Source: Enterobacter sp. JUb54
GTDB lineage: Bacteria; Pseudomonadota; Gammaproteobacteria; Enterobacterales; Enterobacteriaceae
DNA: 64,000 bases
Assembly (NCBI RefSeq): GCF_014298075.1
Contig: NZ_CP060418.1
Span: 2,604,001-2,668,000 of the forward strand
Direction of reading: 5' to 3'
This document shows, one piece after another, positions 1 to 9,219 of this stretch (its first letter is position 1; every line of letters starts with the position of its first letter). Under the pieces are notes generated by a model, which ran no database searches, had not been told where the DNA came from, and worked only from the letters and a program-made list of their open reading frames with translations. A program made the translations under genes and the position numbers.

Positions 1-2
1 TG

Positions 3-443
<441 letters not shown>

Positions 444-456
444 GGTTTTAGGGTTT

Positions 457-759
457 GTAGCCCGGACAGGCGCTTGCGCCGCCTCCGGGAATACCCCGGT
501 GGCGCTGCGCTGACCGGGCTACGGACTGTGCGGTTTTGGGTTTTGTAGCCCGGACAGGCGCTTGCGCCGCCTCCGGGAATGCCCCGGTGGCGCTGCGCTG
601 ACCGAGCTACGGACTGTGCGGTTTTGGGGTTTGTAGCCCGGACAGGCGCTTGCACCGCCTCCGGGAATACCCCGGTGGCGCTGCGCTGGCCGGGCTACGG
701 ACTGTGCGGTTTTGGGTTTTGTCGCCCGGACAGGTGCCTCAAGCATCTGTCCGGGCTAC
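457..759. repeat. Tandem REP/BIME-like array, 88-bp period
   Basis: Units beginning GTAGCCCGGACAGGCGC start at 457, 545 and 633, exactly 88 bp apart. A diverged fourth (GTCGCCCGGACAGGTGCC) starts at 721 and ends in CTGTCCGGGCTAC near 759. Each full unit holds two self-complementary parts, CCCGGACAGGCG...CGCCTCCGGG and CCGGTGGCGCTGCGCTGACCGG. The array sits between the convergent ends of the SDR gene and the amino-acid ABC operon, where it can act as terminator or mRNA 3'-end stabiliser. The overlapping ORFs here are repeat-encoded and not genes. Confidence 0.85.
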
Positions 760-767
760 TGCATTGA

Positions 768-1529
768 TTAGCGGCTGCTTTGTAAAAACTGTCTGACGCG
801 TTCGGAATCCGGGTTGGTGAAAAACTTCTCCGGCGGCGCTTTCTCAATCAGCAATCCTTTTTCAAGAAACACCACTTCATCTGACACCTGACGAGCAAAA
901 TCCATTTCGTGGGTCACCACCACCATGGTGTATCCCTCTGCCGCCAGCGCCTTCATCACCCCCAGCACCTCATTGACCAGCTCGGGGTCCAGCGCCGACG
1001 TCGGCTCATCAAACAGAATCACCTCCGGCGACATCGCCAGCGAACGGGCAATCGCCACCCGCTGTTTCTGTCCGCCGGACAGGGTAATCGGCCAGGCATC
1101 GGCTTTGTGCGCCATCCCCACCTTTTCCAACTGCTGCAGGGCGATAGCATTGGCCTCATCGCGCTTCATGCCTTTGACACGAAGCAGCGCTTCGCTGACA
1201 TTCTGCTGCACGCTCAGGTGCGGCCACAGGTTAAAGCTCTGGAACACCATCCCCACCCGCTCGCGAATCTTTGACAGCTGGCGGTGGGACATGGCCTTAC
1301 CGTTTTGTTCGTCAATCCCCAGACGCTGGCCGCCGATGTGGATCTCGCCGCGGTCCGGCTGCTCCAGCCAGTTCATACAGCGCAGAAGCGTCGATTTACC
1401 AGAGCCAGACGAGCCTAAAATACTCACCACTGACCCCTTTTCAACCGTCAGGTTGATGTCGCGCAGCACCTCAATATTATCAAACTGCTTGGAGACGTTT
1501 TTAATACTCACAGCCGTTGTATCAGGCAT
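768..1529 (-). CDS. Amino-acid ABC transporter, ATP-binding protein
   Basis: A 253-residue ATPase of the polar amino acid uptake family (GlnQ/HisP type). Walker A GSSGSGKST is at about residues 39-47, the LSGGQKQR signature near residue 150, and Walker B VILFDEPTSALD about 20 residues later, followed by the VTHEMDFA switch. It should energise import by the two permeases encoded upstream. Its start overlaps the preceding permease by 8 bp, which suggests translational coupling. It is the last gene of the operon, and the REP array lies directly behind its stop. Substrate cannot be read from this subunit. Confidence 0.95.
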   Translation of the reverse strand: MPDTTAVSIKNVSKQFDNIEVLRDINLTVEKGSVVSILGSSGSGKSTLLRCMNWLEQPDRGEIHIGGQRLGIDEQNGKAMSHRQLSKIRERVGMVFQSFNLWPHLSVQQNVSEALLRVKGMKRDEANAIALQQLEKVGMAHKADAWPITLSGGQKQRVAIARSLAMSPEVILFDEPTSALDPELVNEVLGVMKALAAEGYTMVVVTHEMDFARQVSDEVVFLEKGLLIEKAPPEKFFTNPDSERVRQFLQSSR

Positions 1530-2187
1530 GACTCATTCCTCTTTTGGCTCCCAGAGCGCTCAGTCGTTTGATCAGCAGCTCCAGCACAATGCTGACGGCC
1601 CAGTACAACGCAATGGCGACAATAAACGCGTTAAACGGGATGAAATAGGTCGCCTGGACGCTGTTGGCCGCGGCGGTAATCTCCTGAACGGTAATAATGC
1701 TCAAAAAAGCCGTATCCTTCAGGCAAATAATCAGCTGGTTACCCAGTAGCGGTAATGCTGATGAGACGATATTCGGCAAAATAATTCGCCGGAATATTTG
1801 ATAACGCGAAAAACCCTGGGCGACGGCGGCTTCGATATAGCCCCCGGAAAATACCCGGCGCTGGCTGCGCAATATTTCAAAGAAATAGGCGCCGTGGTAG
1901 ATAATTAACGCAATCAGCCCGGCGGTCCATGCTTCCATATTGATCCCGACTTCCGGTAATCCGTAATAGAGCAAATAGGCCAGAATCAGAAAAGGAATAG
2001 CTCGCATTAAGCTGACAAAGCCAATAATTAACCGGTTCAGGGTCTTTTTCTGATATTCGGTTAAATAGCACAAGACGATGCCGGCGATAAATCCAACAAC
2101 GGCCGCCGTAATAAAAAGCTCAAGGGTGGCGAGCAATCCCGCGATAAAGCTGTCGCGCACTGACCAGATAACGGCCCATTGATTCAT
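1522..2187 (-). CDS. Amino-acid ABC transporter, permease 2
   Basis: A 221-residue inner-membrane protein of the HisM/GlnP family with about five hydrophobic segments. The EAA loop appears as EAAVAQGFSRYQIFRRIILP, the site that docks on the ATPase. SLMRAIPFLILAYLLYYG matches the conserved N-terminal block of these permeases. It lies 14 bp after the first permease gene and overlaps the ATPase gene, so all three are co-transcribed. The two permeases probably form a heterodimer, as in histidine and glutamate/aspartate transporters. Confidence 0.93.
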   Translation of the reverse strand: MNQWAVIWSVRDSFIAGLLATLELFITAAVVGFIAGIVLCYLTEYQKKTLNRLIIGFVSLMRAIPFLILAYLLYYGLPEVGINMEAWTAGLIALIIYHGAYFFEILRSQRRVFSGGYIEAAVAQGFSRYQIFRRIILPNIVSSALPLLGNQLIICLKDTAFLSIITVQEITAAANSVQATYFIPFNAFIVAIALYWAVSIVLELLIKRLSALGAKRGMSHA

Positions 2188-2201
2188 AGATCCTCCTGTG
2201 A

Positions 2202-2843
2202 TTATCGCGCCAGGCGTTTAGCTTTGCGTTCCGCGATGCTTTGCAATTTCAGCAGCGTACCGATAAGCACGACGTACAGCAGACCCGCCGCAAGGATCGG
2301 CGACAAGGGTTCGTAAGTGACGGATGAAATTCGGTTGGTCACGCGGGTCAAATCGACCACGCCGATCACCGCGATCGCCGGGCTGCCTTTGATCAGGAAC
2401 GACATTTCGTTGACCAGTGCCGGCAGGCTCTCGATCCACATCTGCGGCAACATGATGTAGCGGAAATAGGCCCAGCGCCCCATCCCCACGGACTCTGCCG
2501 CTTCGCGCTGCTCACGAGGGAAAGTGCGGAAGGCGTTACGCCAGATTTCCGCGTTAAATGCCGACGTGTTGAGGGTCAGCGCGACAATAGCCGCCATGTT
2601 TTTATCGAGGTTGATCCCCACGGTAGGCAGCGAGAGAAACAGAAACAGCACCAGCGTCACCAGCGGCGTGGCGCGGGCCAGGCTGATATACACCACCAGC
2701 AGCTGATCGATAACCGGCAGGCGTAACATCCGCACCAGCGCAATCAGCAGGCCGATCATAACGCCAAAAGTAATCGCAATAGCCGAAATCCAGAGGGTCG
2801 TCCATGCGCCTTCAATCAGTAACTGCCAGGAAATTGCGTCCAT
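2202..2843 (-). CDS. Amino-acid ABC transporter, permease 1
   Basis: A 213-residue integral membrane protein of the HisQ/GltJ type. The block YISLARATPLVTLVLFLFL and the EAA-type loop EAAESVGMGRWAYFRYIMLP identify the family. It follows the binding-protein gene by 47 bp and precedes permease 2 by 14 bp. With the neighbouring permease it should make the translocation channel. No unusual features. Confidence 0.93.
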   Translation of the reverse strand: MDAISWQLLIEGAWTTLWISAIAITFGVMIGLLIALVRMLRLPVIDQLLVVYISLARATPLVTLVLFLFLSLPTVGINLDKNMAAIVALTLNTSAFNAEIWRNAFRTFPREQREAAESVGMGRWAYFRYIMLPQMWIESLPALVNEMSFLIKGSPAIAVIGVVDLTRVTNRISSVTYEPLSPILAAGLLYVVLIGTLLKLQSIAERKAKRLAR

Positions 2844-2890
2844 AGGGCCCTCCTTCGCATTAACACGCGGCGGTTACCCGCCGCAATTTG

Positions 2891-3742
2891 TCAGAAACCA
2901 GCCAGCTTATGGAACTGTTCCGGGTTGGTAATCGGCTCTGTCGGGAGGTCATCGTAGGTTTCGCCAAACCATTTTTTCTGCAGCTCGGCGAGCTTGCCGG
3001 TCTCACGCATATGGTTCATAAATTTGGTCATATAGGCCAACAACTGCGGTGAGTTTTTCGGAATCGGCCATGCCATATAGCCAGGACCAGACACCGGTAA
3101 TCCCTTGGCGAAGACCTTCGGTTTGGCTTTTGCGAGGTCGTTAACCGAAATGACCACGTTAATCACGTAATCGAGGCGCTTGTTAGCCAGGTCGGCGTAG
3201 GCTTCCGGGTAGGAAGGGTATTCCACCACCGGCCCCAGCTTGCCGCCGCCTTTCTCGAGCATCGCTTTCAGCTCCGGCAGACGCGCCAGCAGCGCGCTTC
3301 CCGCCTGAACCCCCACTTTTTTACCGCTGAGGTCGGCAATGGTATTCAGCGAATTATCACCGGCACGTTTGACAAAATAGTGCTGGGCGGACGCCCACGG
3401 CGGGGTGAAATCAAACACTTTCAGACGGTCGTCGGTAATCACCGCCCCGGTTAACGCCATATCGTACTGGCCGGTTGATACCGCCGCTAATAATCCGGTC
3501 CACGGCAAAATACTTTGCTCAACATGGAATTTTGCATATTTGCGCAATTCATCTAGCATATCTTTGTTGAAGCCATCGGCCTGGCCGTTATTCATAAAGT
3601 TAAAAGGCGCGTAATCATCTTCCGTCGCGACTTTCAGGGTGCCGGATTTTTCAATTTCCGGAAGATCTGCGGCGACTGCGTGATAAGAAAAGGCCATTGC
3701 CATTACGGCGCCAAGACACATTGAACCTAATGATTTTTTCAT
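2891..3742 (-). CDS. Periplasmic amino-acid-binding protein of ABC transporter
   Basis: About 283 residues, with an N-terminal signal peptide (MKKSLGSMCLGAVMAMAF, cleavage probably after AVAA). The family 3 solute-binding fold follows: GTLKVATEDDYAPFNF at the mature N-terminus, then DMALTGAVITDDR and KVGVQAGSA. The frame could open at a TTG one codon earlier (3745), but ATG at 3742 is better spaced from the purine-rich GGGGTGGA. First gene of the operon, divergent from the MocR regulator, which probably controls it. Ligand unknown; a polar or modified amino acid is the inference from family and neighbours. Confidence 0.93.
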   Translation of the reverse strand: MKKSLGSMCLGAVMAMAFSYHAVAADLPEIEKSGTLKVATEDDYAPFNFMNNGQADGFNKDMLDELRKYAKFHVEQSILPWTGLLAAVSTGQYDMALTGAVITDDRLKVFDFTPPWASAQHYFVKRAGDNSLNTIADLSGKKVGVQAGSALLARLPELKAMLEKGGGKLGPVVEYPSYPEAYADLANKRLDYVINVVISVNDLAKAKPKVFAKGLPVSGPGYMAWPIPKNSPQLLAYMTKFMNHMRETGKLAELQKKWFGETYDDLPTEPITNPEQFHKLAGF

Positions 3743-3772
3743 CAATCCACCCCTAAATTAATTCGCCAGACG

Positions 3773-3858
3773 TGTTCATTCCCGAACATGAAAAGGTTTT
3801 GCAAAATATGTGCCGATGGACGTTCCGGTCCGCGGCTGATGAATACATTTTTAATGTA
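3773..3858. promoter_or_regulatory. Divergent control region with two small inverted repeats
   Basis: The 235-bp gap between the binding-protein gene and the MocR gene must hold both promoters. Two short dyads are visible: TGTTC-N6-GAACA at 3773-3788 and TACAT-N5-ATGTA at 3844-3858. Either could be a MocR target, but each arm is only 5 bp, so this is a suggestion from position rather than a recognised motif. Confidence 0.3.
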
Positions 3859-3977
3859 GAGACGGTTTTAAATTTCTCGATAGAGCCAGATTCGCTACGG
3901 GGATGTGTCAGTCAATTTCAGGGTGGTATGGAATTTGCTCCAGTTCCTGTAGCACGCGTTTGCGTAAGGAGCTGAGC

Positions 3978-5441
3978 ATGATCCGACACCTGTTACACGT
4001 TGATTTCGACCCGCACCGCGGTTTGCAGGAGCAGGTGCGCGAGACGCTGATTAACGCCATTCTGGGCGGGATTTTTTCCGCCGACACCCCGCTCCCTTCC
4101 TGCCGCCAGTTGGCCAGCCAGCTGCGGGTATCACGCAATACCACCGCGCTGGTGTTTGAAAGTCTGGTGAACGAGGGCTATCTGATCAGCCGCCCGCGCA
4201 GCGGGTATTATCTGCATCCGGATTACCAGCATTCCCCTGCCGCGACCATGGATACTGCACCGCCACGCGAGAGTTCTGCACCACGATGGGGCACGCGACT
4301 GCAGATCACCCCCAGCCAGCAGGAGTCGATTCTCAAACCGGCGGGCTGGATGAACTACCGCTATCCGTTTATCTACGGGCAGCCGGACACCCGCCAGTTC
4401 CCGCTGGCTACCTGGCGTTCGGCGGCCAACTGGCTGCACGGCGGCGTGCGTGACCCGGCATGGGTGGTGGACCATATCGACCAGGATGTGCCGATGCTGA
4501 TTGAGCAGATCCGCACCCGGGTGTTGCCGAAGCGCGGGATTGTGGCGGCGCCGGATGAGATCCTGATTACCCTCGGTTCGCAAAATGCGCTGTACCTACT
4601 GACCCGCCTGCTGATGTCAGCGAAGACCCGCGTGGGCGTGGAGAATCCCTGTTTTCGTGAGGCCATCAACACCTTCCTGCTCGCCGATACCGATATTGTG
4701 CCGCACCCGGTGGATGAACAAGGTATTGTCCTTAACGACGCCCCTTGCGATTACTACTACGTCACCCCCGGCCACCAGGTGCCGACCGGCGTAGCGATGA
4801 GCAAGGCGCGACGCAGCCAGCTGCTGGAACATGCCGCCCGCCACGACGCGGTGATTATTGAGGATGATTACGACTCGGAAAGTAACTTTATGCTCAACCC
4901 GCTGCCGGCGCTGAAGGCCAGCGACCGCAGCGGCAGAGTGGTATACGTCAGCAGCCTGTCAAAAGCGCTGTCGCCGGGCCTGCGGCTGGGCTTTATGGTC
5001 GCCGACCCGGACCTGATTGACGAAGCCCGGGCATTACGCCGGCTGGTGTATCGTCATCCGCCGACCAATATTCAATATCAGATGGCCCATTTCCTCGCCC
5101 AGGGTCACTACGAAACCCATCTGCGGCGCTACCATTACGACTCCGCCCAGCGCTGGGATCGCCTGCATAATGCCCTGCAACACTACATGCCGGAGTGCCG
5201 GATTATTGCCGGCAGCGAACATGCCAACGCCTTCTGGTTGGCGACTCCGGAGCAGATCAACACCCAGCAACTGACCTGGCGCGCCGCCCACGCCGGCGTG
5301 CTGATTGAGCCCGGCGCGCGGCATTTTCTTAGCGAGGCGCCACCGGGTAACTTCTTCCGCATGGGGTTCCACGCCATTAACCCCGACGCCATCGAGCAAG
5401 GGGTCGACGTGCTGCGCGGGCAGCTGGCGCAGATGGGTTAG
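3978..5441 (+). CDS. MocR/GntR-family PLP-dependent transcriptional regulator
   Basis: A 487-residue regulator with a GntR winged helix (about residues 10-75; [17 protein letters not shown] is the recognition region) fused to a fold-type I aminotransferase domain. The PLP lysine is Lys329 in [14 protein letters not shown], and IIEDDYDSE holds the Asp that contacts the pyridine nitrogen. The frame opens at 3903, but ATG 3978 is preferred: it follows AAGGAG by 6 bases and gives the normal MocR N-terminus. MocR proteins sense PLP or amino compounds and usually control the divergent gene. Here it lies between an amino-acid importer and a peptide-type importer operon with amide hydrolases, so control of one or both is likely. 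Confidence 0.93.
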   Translation: MIRHLLHVDFDPHRGLQEQVRETLINAILGGIFSADTPLPSCRQLASQLRVSRNTTALVFESLVNEGYLISRPRSGYYLHPDYQHSPAATMDTAPPRESSAPRWGTRLQITPSQQESILKPAGWMNYRYPFIYGQPDTRQFPLATWRSAANWLHGGVRDPAWVVDHIDQDVPMLIEQIRTRVLPKRGIVAAPDEILITLGSQNALYLLTRLLMSAKTRVGVENPCFREAINTFLLADTDIVPHPVDEQGIVLNDAPCDYYYVTPGHQVPTGVAMSKARRSQLLEHAARHDAVIIEDDYDSESNFMLNPLPALKASDRSGRVVYVSSLSKALSPGLRLGFMVADPDLIDEARALRRLVYRHPPTNIQYQMAHFLAQGHYETHLRRYHYDSAQRWDRLHNALQHYMPECRIIAGSEHANAFWLATPEQINTQQLTWRAAHAGVLIEPGARHFLSEAPPGNFFRMGFHAINPDAIEQGVDVLRGQLAQMG

Positions 5442-5476
5442 CGGCCGCCACAGTACCTCTCCCGGAGGCGGCGCGT

Positions 5477-5730
5477 TGCGCCTGTCCGGGCTACAAAACC
5501 CAGACGGCGGCAGCCCCGTAGCCCGCCTCCGGGTGTGTCCCCCCCAGACCGCAGCAGCCCCGTAGCCCGGTCAGCGCAGCGCCACCGGGGAATGGTGCCC
5601 AGGTTACCAACCCCCAGACGGCGGTGACCCCGTAGCCCGGTCAGCGCAGCGCCACCGGGGAATGGTGCCCAGGTTGCCAACCCCCAGACGGCGATGACCC
5701 CGTAGCCCGGTCAGCGCAGCGCCACCGGGT
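5477..5730. repeat. Tandem REP/BIME-like array, 70-bp period
   Basis: The element CGTAGCCCGGTCAGCGCAGC, continuing GCCACCGGG, starts at 5561, 5631 and 5701, exactly 70 bp apart, with a shorter diverged unit at 5517. GCGCCTGTCCGGGCTAC (about 5477-5493) is a further half-element. The core is the reverse complement of CCGGTGGCGCTGCGCTGACCGG in the array at 457-759, so this is the same family in the opposite orientation. It lies between the convergent ends of the MocR gene and the hydrolase gene. Confidence 0.85.
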
Positions 5731-5747
5731 GTGGTGTCAGGCGTCAC

Positions 5748-7016
5748 CTATACCGCTTTCGCGTACTGCAGCATCACCTGCAGCAGCACGTTCGCCCCGG
5801 CGGTAACATGCTCCGGTGAGGCATACTCGATTTCGTTGTGGCTGATACCGTCCTTACAGGGGATAAAAATCATCCCGGTGGGCGCCAGATAGCTCATGTA
5901 CACCGCATCATGCCCGGCCCCGGAGACAATCTCCCGCGCCGGATACCCCAGACGCTGCGCAGCCCCGGCAATCGCCGCCTGACATTCAGGGTGGAACGGT
6001 GCCGCCGGATAGTGGCTCACCTCTTTCAGCGCCACCGTCAGCCCGCTCTCCTGCTCGACGCGGTCGATAAAAGCCCGCAGCTGGCAATCCATCTCATCCA
6101 CCAGCGCATCGCTGAGATTGCGCATATCAATAGAAAACGTCACCTCACCCGGTACCACGTTGCGGCTGTTCGGATGGACCTGCACCATCCCTACCGTGCC
6201 GCGCCCCTCGGTGCTACGCCCGGCAATCGCCACCACTTCCTGCATAATGCGGGTCGCCACCTGCAGCGCATCCTGGCGCAGACGCATCGGCGTTGGCCCG
6301 GCGTGGGAGGCCTGGCCGGTCACCACGCAGTCGTACCAGCGGATCCCCAGCACGCCCTGCACGATGCCGATAATTTTCTCTTCATCTTCCAGAATCGGCC
6401 CCTGTTCGATATGCGCTTCGAAGTAGGCACCAATCGGATGATCCCCCGGCGTCTCGCTGCCGATATAGCCGATCCGCGCCAGCTCCTCGCCGACGGTTTT
6501 ACCTTCTGCATCCCTGGCGGCGTAGATCGTCTCCAGCGGGAAGACCCCGGCAAACACCCCGGAGCCCATCATCACCGGCACAAAGCGCGACCCCTCTTCG
6601 TTGGTCCAGAACACCACTTCAATCGGCGCCTCGGTTTCCATCTCCAGATCGTTCAGGGTGCGCACCACCTCCAGCGCCGCCAGCACGCCGTAGTTGCCAT
6701 CAAATTTACCGCCGGTTGGCTGGGTATCAATGTGGCTGCCGGACACCACTGGCGGCAGCGCTGGGTTACGCCCTTCCCGGCGCATAAACACGTTACCGAT
6801 TTTATCCACGGTGACGCGCATCCCGGCCGCTTGTGCCCAGCCAATCACCAGATCCCGCCCCTGACGGTCGAGGTCGGTCAGGGTCAGGCGACAGCAGCCG
6901 CCCTTCGGCGTGGCGCCGATTTCCGCCAGCGTCATCAGAGAATCCCACAGACGTTCGCCATTAATACGGCAGGCGGCGGTCTCGGTTACGGGAGTAAAAA
7001 GGACATCACTGCTCAT
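5748..7016 (-). CDS. Zn-dependent hydrolase, N-carbamoyl-L-amino-acid hydrolase / allantoate amidohydrolase family
   Basis: A 422-residue M20-type metallo-amidohydrolase. The two-metal ligands are visible: His in SGSHIDTQPTGG, Asp in GKFDGNYGVL, Glu in WTNEEGSRF, His in EAHIEQGP and a C-terminal His in SGAGHDAVYMS. SHAGPTPMRLRQDA is the substrate/dimer motif of the HyuC/AllC subfamily. The likely reaction is hydrolysis of an N-carbamoyl or related amide to the free amino acid, CO2 and ammonia. It overlaps the amidase stop by 11 bp and is the last gene of the seven-gene transporter operon. Substrate is not predictable from sequence; no other allantoin-pathway gene is nearby. Confidence 0.9.
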   Translation of the reverse strand: MSSDVLFTPVTETAACRINGERLWDSLMTLAEIGATPKGGCCRLTLTDLDRQGRDLVIGWAQAAGMRVTVDKIGNVFMRREGRNPALPPVVSGSHIDTQPTGGKFDGNYGVLAALEVVRTLNDLEMETEAPIEVVFWTNEEGSRFVPVMMGSGVFAGVFPLETIYAARDAEGKTVGEELARIGYIGSETPGDHPIGAYFEAHIEQGPILEDEEKIIGIVQGVLGIRWYDCVVTGQASHAGPTPMRLRQDALQVATRIMQEVVAIAGRSTEGRGTVGMVQVHPNSRNVVPGEVTFSIDMRNLSDALVDEMDCQLRAFIDRVEQESGLTVALKEVSHYPAAPFHPECQAAIAGAAQRLGYPAREIVSGAGHDAVYMSYLAPTGMIFIPCKDGISHNEIEYASPEHVTAGANVLLQVMLQYAKAV

Positions 7017-8190
7017 ATTGGTCTCCTTGCATCAATGCGCTGGCCAGCGCGACCAGCAGACGATCGCTGCCGCGCGGCCCTAAAAGTGAGATACCCAGCG
7101 GCAAACCGCCCACCTGAGCGACCGGCAGCGTCACCTGCGGCCGTCGGGTCATCACCGAAATTAACAGTAGATCGTGAGAAAGACGGCGTACCGCTTCGAT
7201 CTCTTCCGCCTGCGCCGTCAGCAGCGGCGCCCCGTCGGGAACGGTCGGCATCACCAGCACCGCATCACCGAGCTGCTGGTCCCACCAGGCGCTAAAACGT
7301 TCGCGCTGCTGGCAGGCAGCTTCAAACTGGGCGCTGGTCACCGCTTTACCCCAGAAGAAGCGCTCACGCACGTCCGGTCCCAGCTGCAGGCCATAACGCT
7401 CAATGGTCTCGCCCTGCGACTGCCACGCCTCGTAGCCCTGAATCTGGCGAAAGGCGAGATAGATCTCGTCCACGTCCGGCAGCGGCGCGCTCAGCGCGGT
7501 GACCGGCCCGAACTCACGGCTGATTCGTTGACGCACCGGCTGCAGCGCCTGCAGGCTGCGCAGCGGCAGGTGGGAAAACAGGCCATCGTGGCTTGCCAGC
7601 TGCACATTCGCGATATCCACAGACGCCTCGCCCAGCAGACAATCCGCTACGGCGGAGAAAACCGCGGCTGAACGGGCAAAGAAACCGCAGGTATCCATAG
7701 TGGCGCACAGCGGTTGGCAACCGTCGAGGGAGAGACGACCGTGGGTTGGTCGCAGGCCGTACAATCCGCAGTAGCTGGCCGGCGTGCGCACCGACCCGCC
7801 GGTATCGGTGCCGAGAGCAAAATCGCAGGCGTCATTCGACACCGCCGACGCCGACCCCGACGACGAGCCGCCGGGAATATGGTTCGGCGCGGCACCGTTG
7901 CGCGGCGTGCCGTAATGCACGTTGTGCCCGCTCATGGAGTACGCCAGCTCGCTGGTGTGGGTTTTGCCGATAAAGCGCGCGCCGTTGTCCAGCAACGTCT
8001 GCACCACCGGCGCGGTGCGATTTTTCATTCCAGACAGCGCCAGCAGATGCGGGTTGCCGCCGCCGGTCGGGTAGCCCGCCACATCGAACAAATCTTTGAC
8101 CGCAAAGGTCATCCCGCTCAGCGGCCCGCTTAACGCATGGGCCACCGGATGCGCCGGATAGGGCATAAAGGCGCGAAGATCATCCTGCAT
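7006..8190 (-). CDS. Amidase (amidase signature family)
   Basis: A 394-residue amidase-signature enzyme. The Ser-cisSer-Lys triad is visible: Lys32 in MTFAVKDLFDV, the cis-Ser in GGSSSGSAS and the nucleophile Ser in TGGSVRTPA. AS enzymes hydrolyse amides to acid plus ammonia; shorter members of this length include allophanate-hydrolase-like and indoleacetamide-hydrolase-like proteins. There is no GatB/GatC partner and the context is catabolic, so a GatA role is unlikely. A good ribosome site (AGAGGAAA) precedes ATG 8190. It lies between an ABC ATPase and the carbamoylase-like gene, suggesting it acts on the imported compound or the hydrolase product. Confidence 0.9.
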   Translation of the reverse strand: MQDDLRAFMPYPAHPVAHALSGPLSGMTFAVKDLFDVAGYPTGGGNPHLLALSGMKNRTAPVVQTLLDNGARFIGKTHTSELAYSMSGHNVHYGTPRNGAAPNHIPGGSSSGSASAVSNDACDFALGTDTGGSVRTPASYCGLYGLRPTHGRLSLDGCQPLCATMDTCGFFARSAAVFSAVADCLLGEASVDIANVQLASHDGLFSHLPLRSLQALQPVRQRISREFGPVTALSAPLPDVDEIYLAFRQIQGYEAWQSQGETIERYGLQLGPDVRERFFWGKAVTSAQFEAACQQRERFSAWWDQQLGDAVLVMPTVPDGAPLLTAQAEEIEAVRRLSHDLLLISVMTRRPQVTLPVAQVGGLPLGISLLGPRGSDRLLVALASALMQGDQYEQ

Positions 8191-8208
8191 AGTGGTTTCC
8201 TCTGTGCT

Positions 8209-9219
8209 TCAGGCGTACAGCGCCCGATGTTCAACGGACGGGCTCAGCGCCCGCCAGCGATGGCAGCTCACCACGTGGCGCGGCCCGACCTGTTCGGTGG
8301 CGGGCTGGCTCTGCGTACAGGCCGGCTGCGCGTGCGGGCAGCGTTCGGCAAAGGCGCAACCGGGCGGCAGCTGCGAGAGATCCGGTGGCGCGCCGGGAAT
8401 GCAATGCAGCTCATCGCCCTTCTTCAGCCCCTCTTTCGGGCGGCTGCCCAGCAGCACCTGGGTATATGGGTGGCGAGGACGATATAAAATGTCCTCTATC
8501 GACGCCTCCTCGACGATGCGCCCGGCATACATCACCGCCACCCGGTCGGCGATCTCCACCGCCGCGCCGATGTCGTGAGTCACAAAGATAATCGACAGAT
8601 CGCGCTGCTTTTGCTGCTCGCGCAGCAGGATCAGGATCTGGATTTGCACCGTGGCATCCAGCGCGGTGGTCGGCTCATCCGCCAGCAGCAGCTGCGGATT
8701 ACAGGAGAGCGCGAGGGCAATCATCGCCCGCTGGCGCATCCCGCCGGACATCTCGTGCGGATAGGCATCCAGCCGCCGCTCAGGGCTGGGGATGCGCACC
8801 TGACGCAACGCCTCCAGCGCCCGCTCCCGCGCCGCCTGACGCGACAGCCCTTCATGACGACGCAGGCCTTCAACAATCTGCTGCCCGACGGTGTAGACCG
8901 GGTCGAACGCCAGCAGCGGCTCCTGGAAAATCATCGCGCAGCGCGCGCCACGGTAGCGTCGCAGCTGCGAGGCGCTCATGGTCAGCACCTCTTCCTCCCC
9001 GACTTTCAGGATGCCGGAAAGGACGCTGCTTTTCGGCGGATGCAAGCGCATCAGGGCGCGCAGGGTCACGCTTTTTCCGGACCCGGATTCGCCAATCAGC
9101 GCCATCACTTCGCCTTTTTGCACATCGAAAGAGACGCCGTTGACCGCGTTGACCGTCTGACCATCGCGGCGAAACTCGACCCGCAGATCGCGGATGTGGA
9201 CATAAGCATCATGCGACAT
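8209..9219 (-). CDS. Dipeptide/oligopeptide ABC transporter ATPase (DppD-like)
   Basis: A 336-residue ATPase with Walker A GESGSGKS at residues 43-50, signature MSGGMRQR, and Walker [13 protein letters not shown]. The C-terminal oligopeptide-transporter extension has the Cys cluster in [26 protein letters not shown] precedes the ATG, which overlaps the upstream DppF-like gene by 11 bp. It forms the ATPase heterodimer with the DppF-like protein. Confidence 0.95.
   Translation of the reverse strand: MSHDAYVHIRDLRVEFRRDGQTVNAVNGVSFDVQKGEVMALIGESGSGKSVTLRALMRLHPPKSSVLSGILKVGEEEVLTMSASQLRRYRGARCAMIFQEPLLAFDPVYTVGQQIVEGLRRHEGLSRQAARERALEALRQVRIPSPERRLDAYPHEMSGGMRQRAMIALALSCNPQLLLADEPTTALDATVQIQILILLREQQKQRDLSIIFVTHDIGAAVEIADRVAVMYAGRIVEEASIEDILYRPRHPYTQVLLGSRPKEGLKKGDELHCIPGAPPDLSQLPPGCAFAERCPHAQPACTQSQPATEQVGPRHVVSCHRWRALSPSVEHRALYA

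Noticed and set aside
457-759. CRISPR-like regular repeat
   Set aside because: The 88-bp units are repeated over their whole length with no variable spacers and are self-complementary, so this is a REP/BIME tandem array. The same applies to the 70-bp array at 5.5 kb.
3772-3975. 67-codon plus-strand ORF before the MocR gene
   Set aside because: It lies in the divergent promoter region, has no ribosome site and no protein-like pattern, and ends beside the MocR Shine-Dalgarno sequence.
5838-7295. 485-codon plus-strand ORF
   Set aside because: It lies antisense to the hydrolase and amidase genes, its product is rich in His/Arg/Pro as expected from antisense GC-rich DNA, and it has no recognisable domain.
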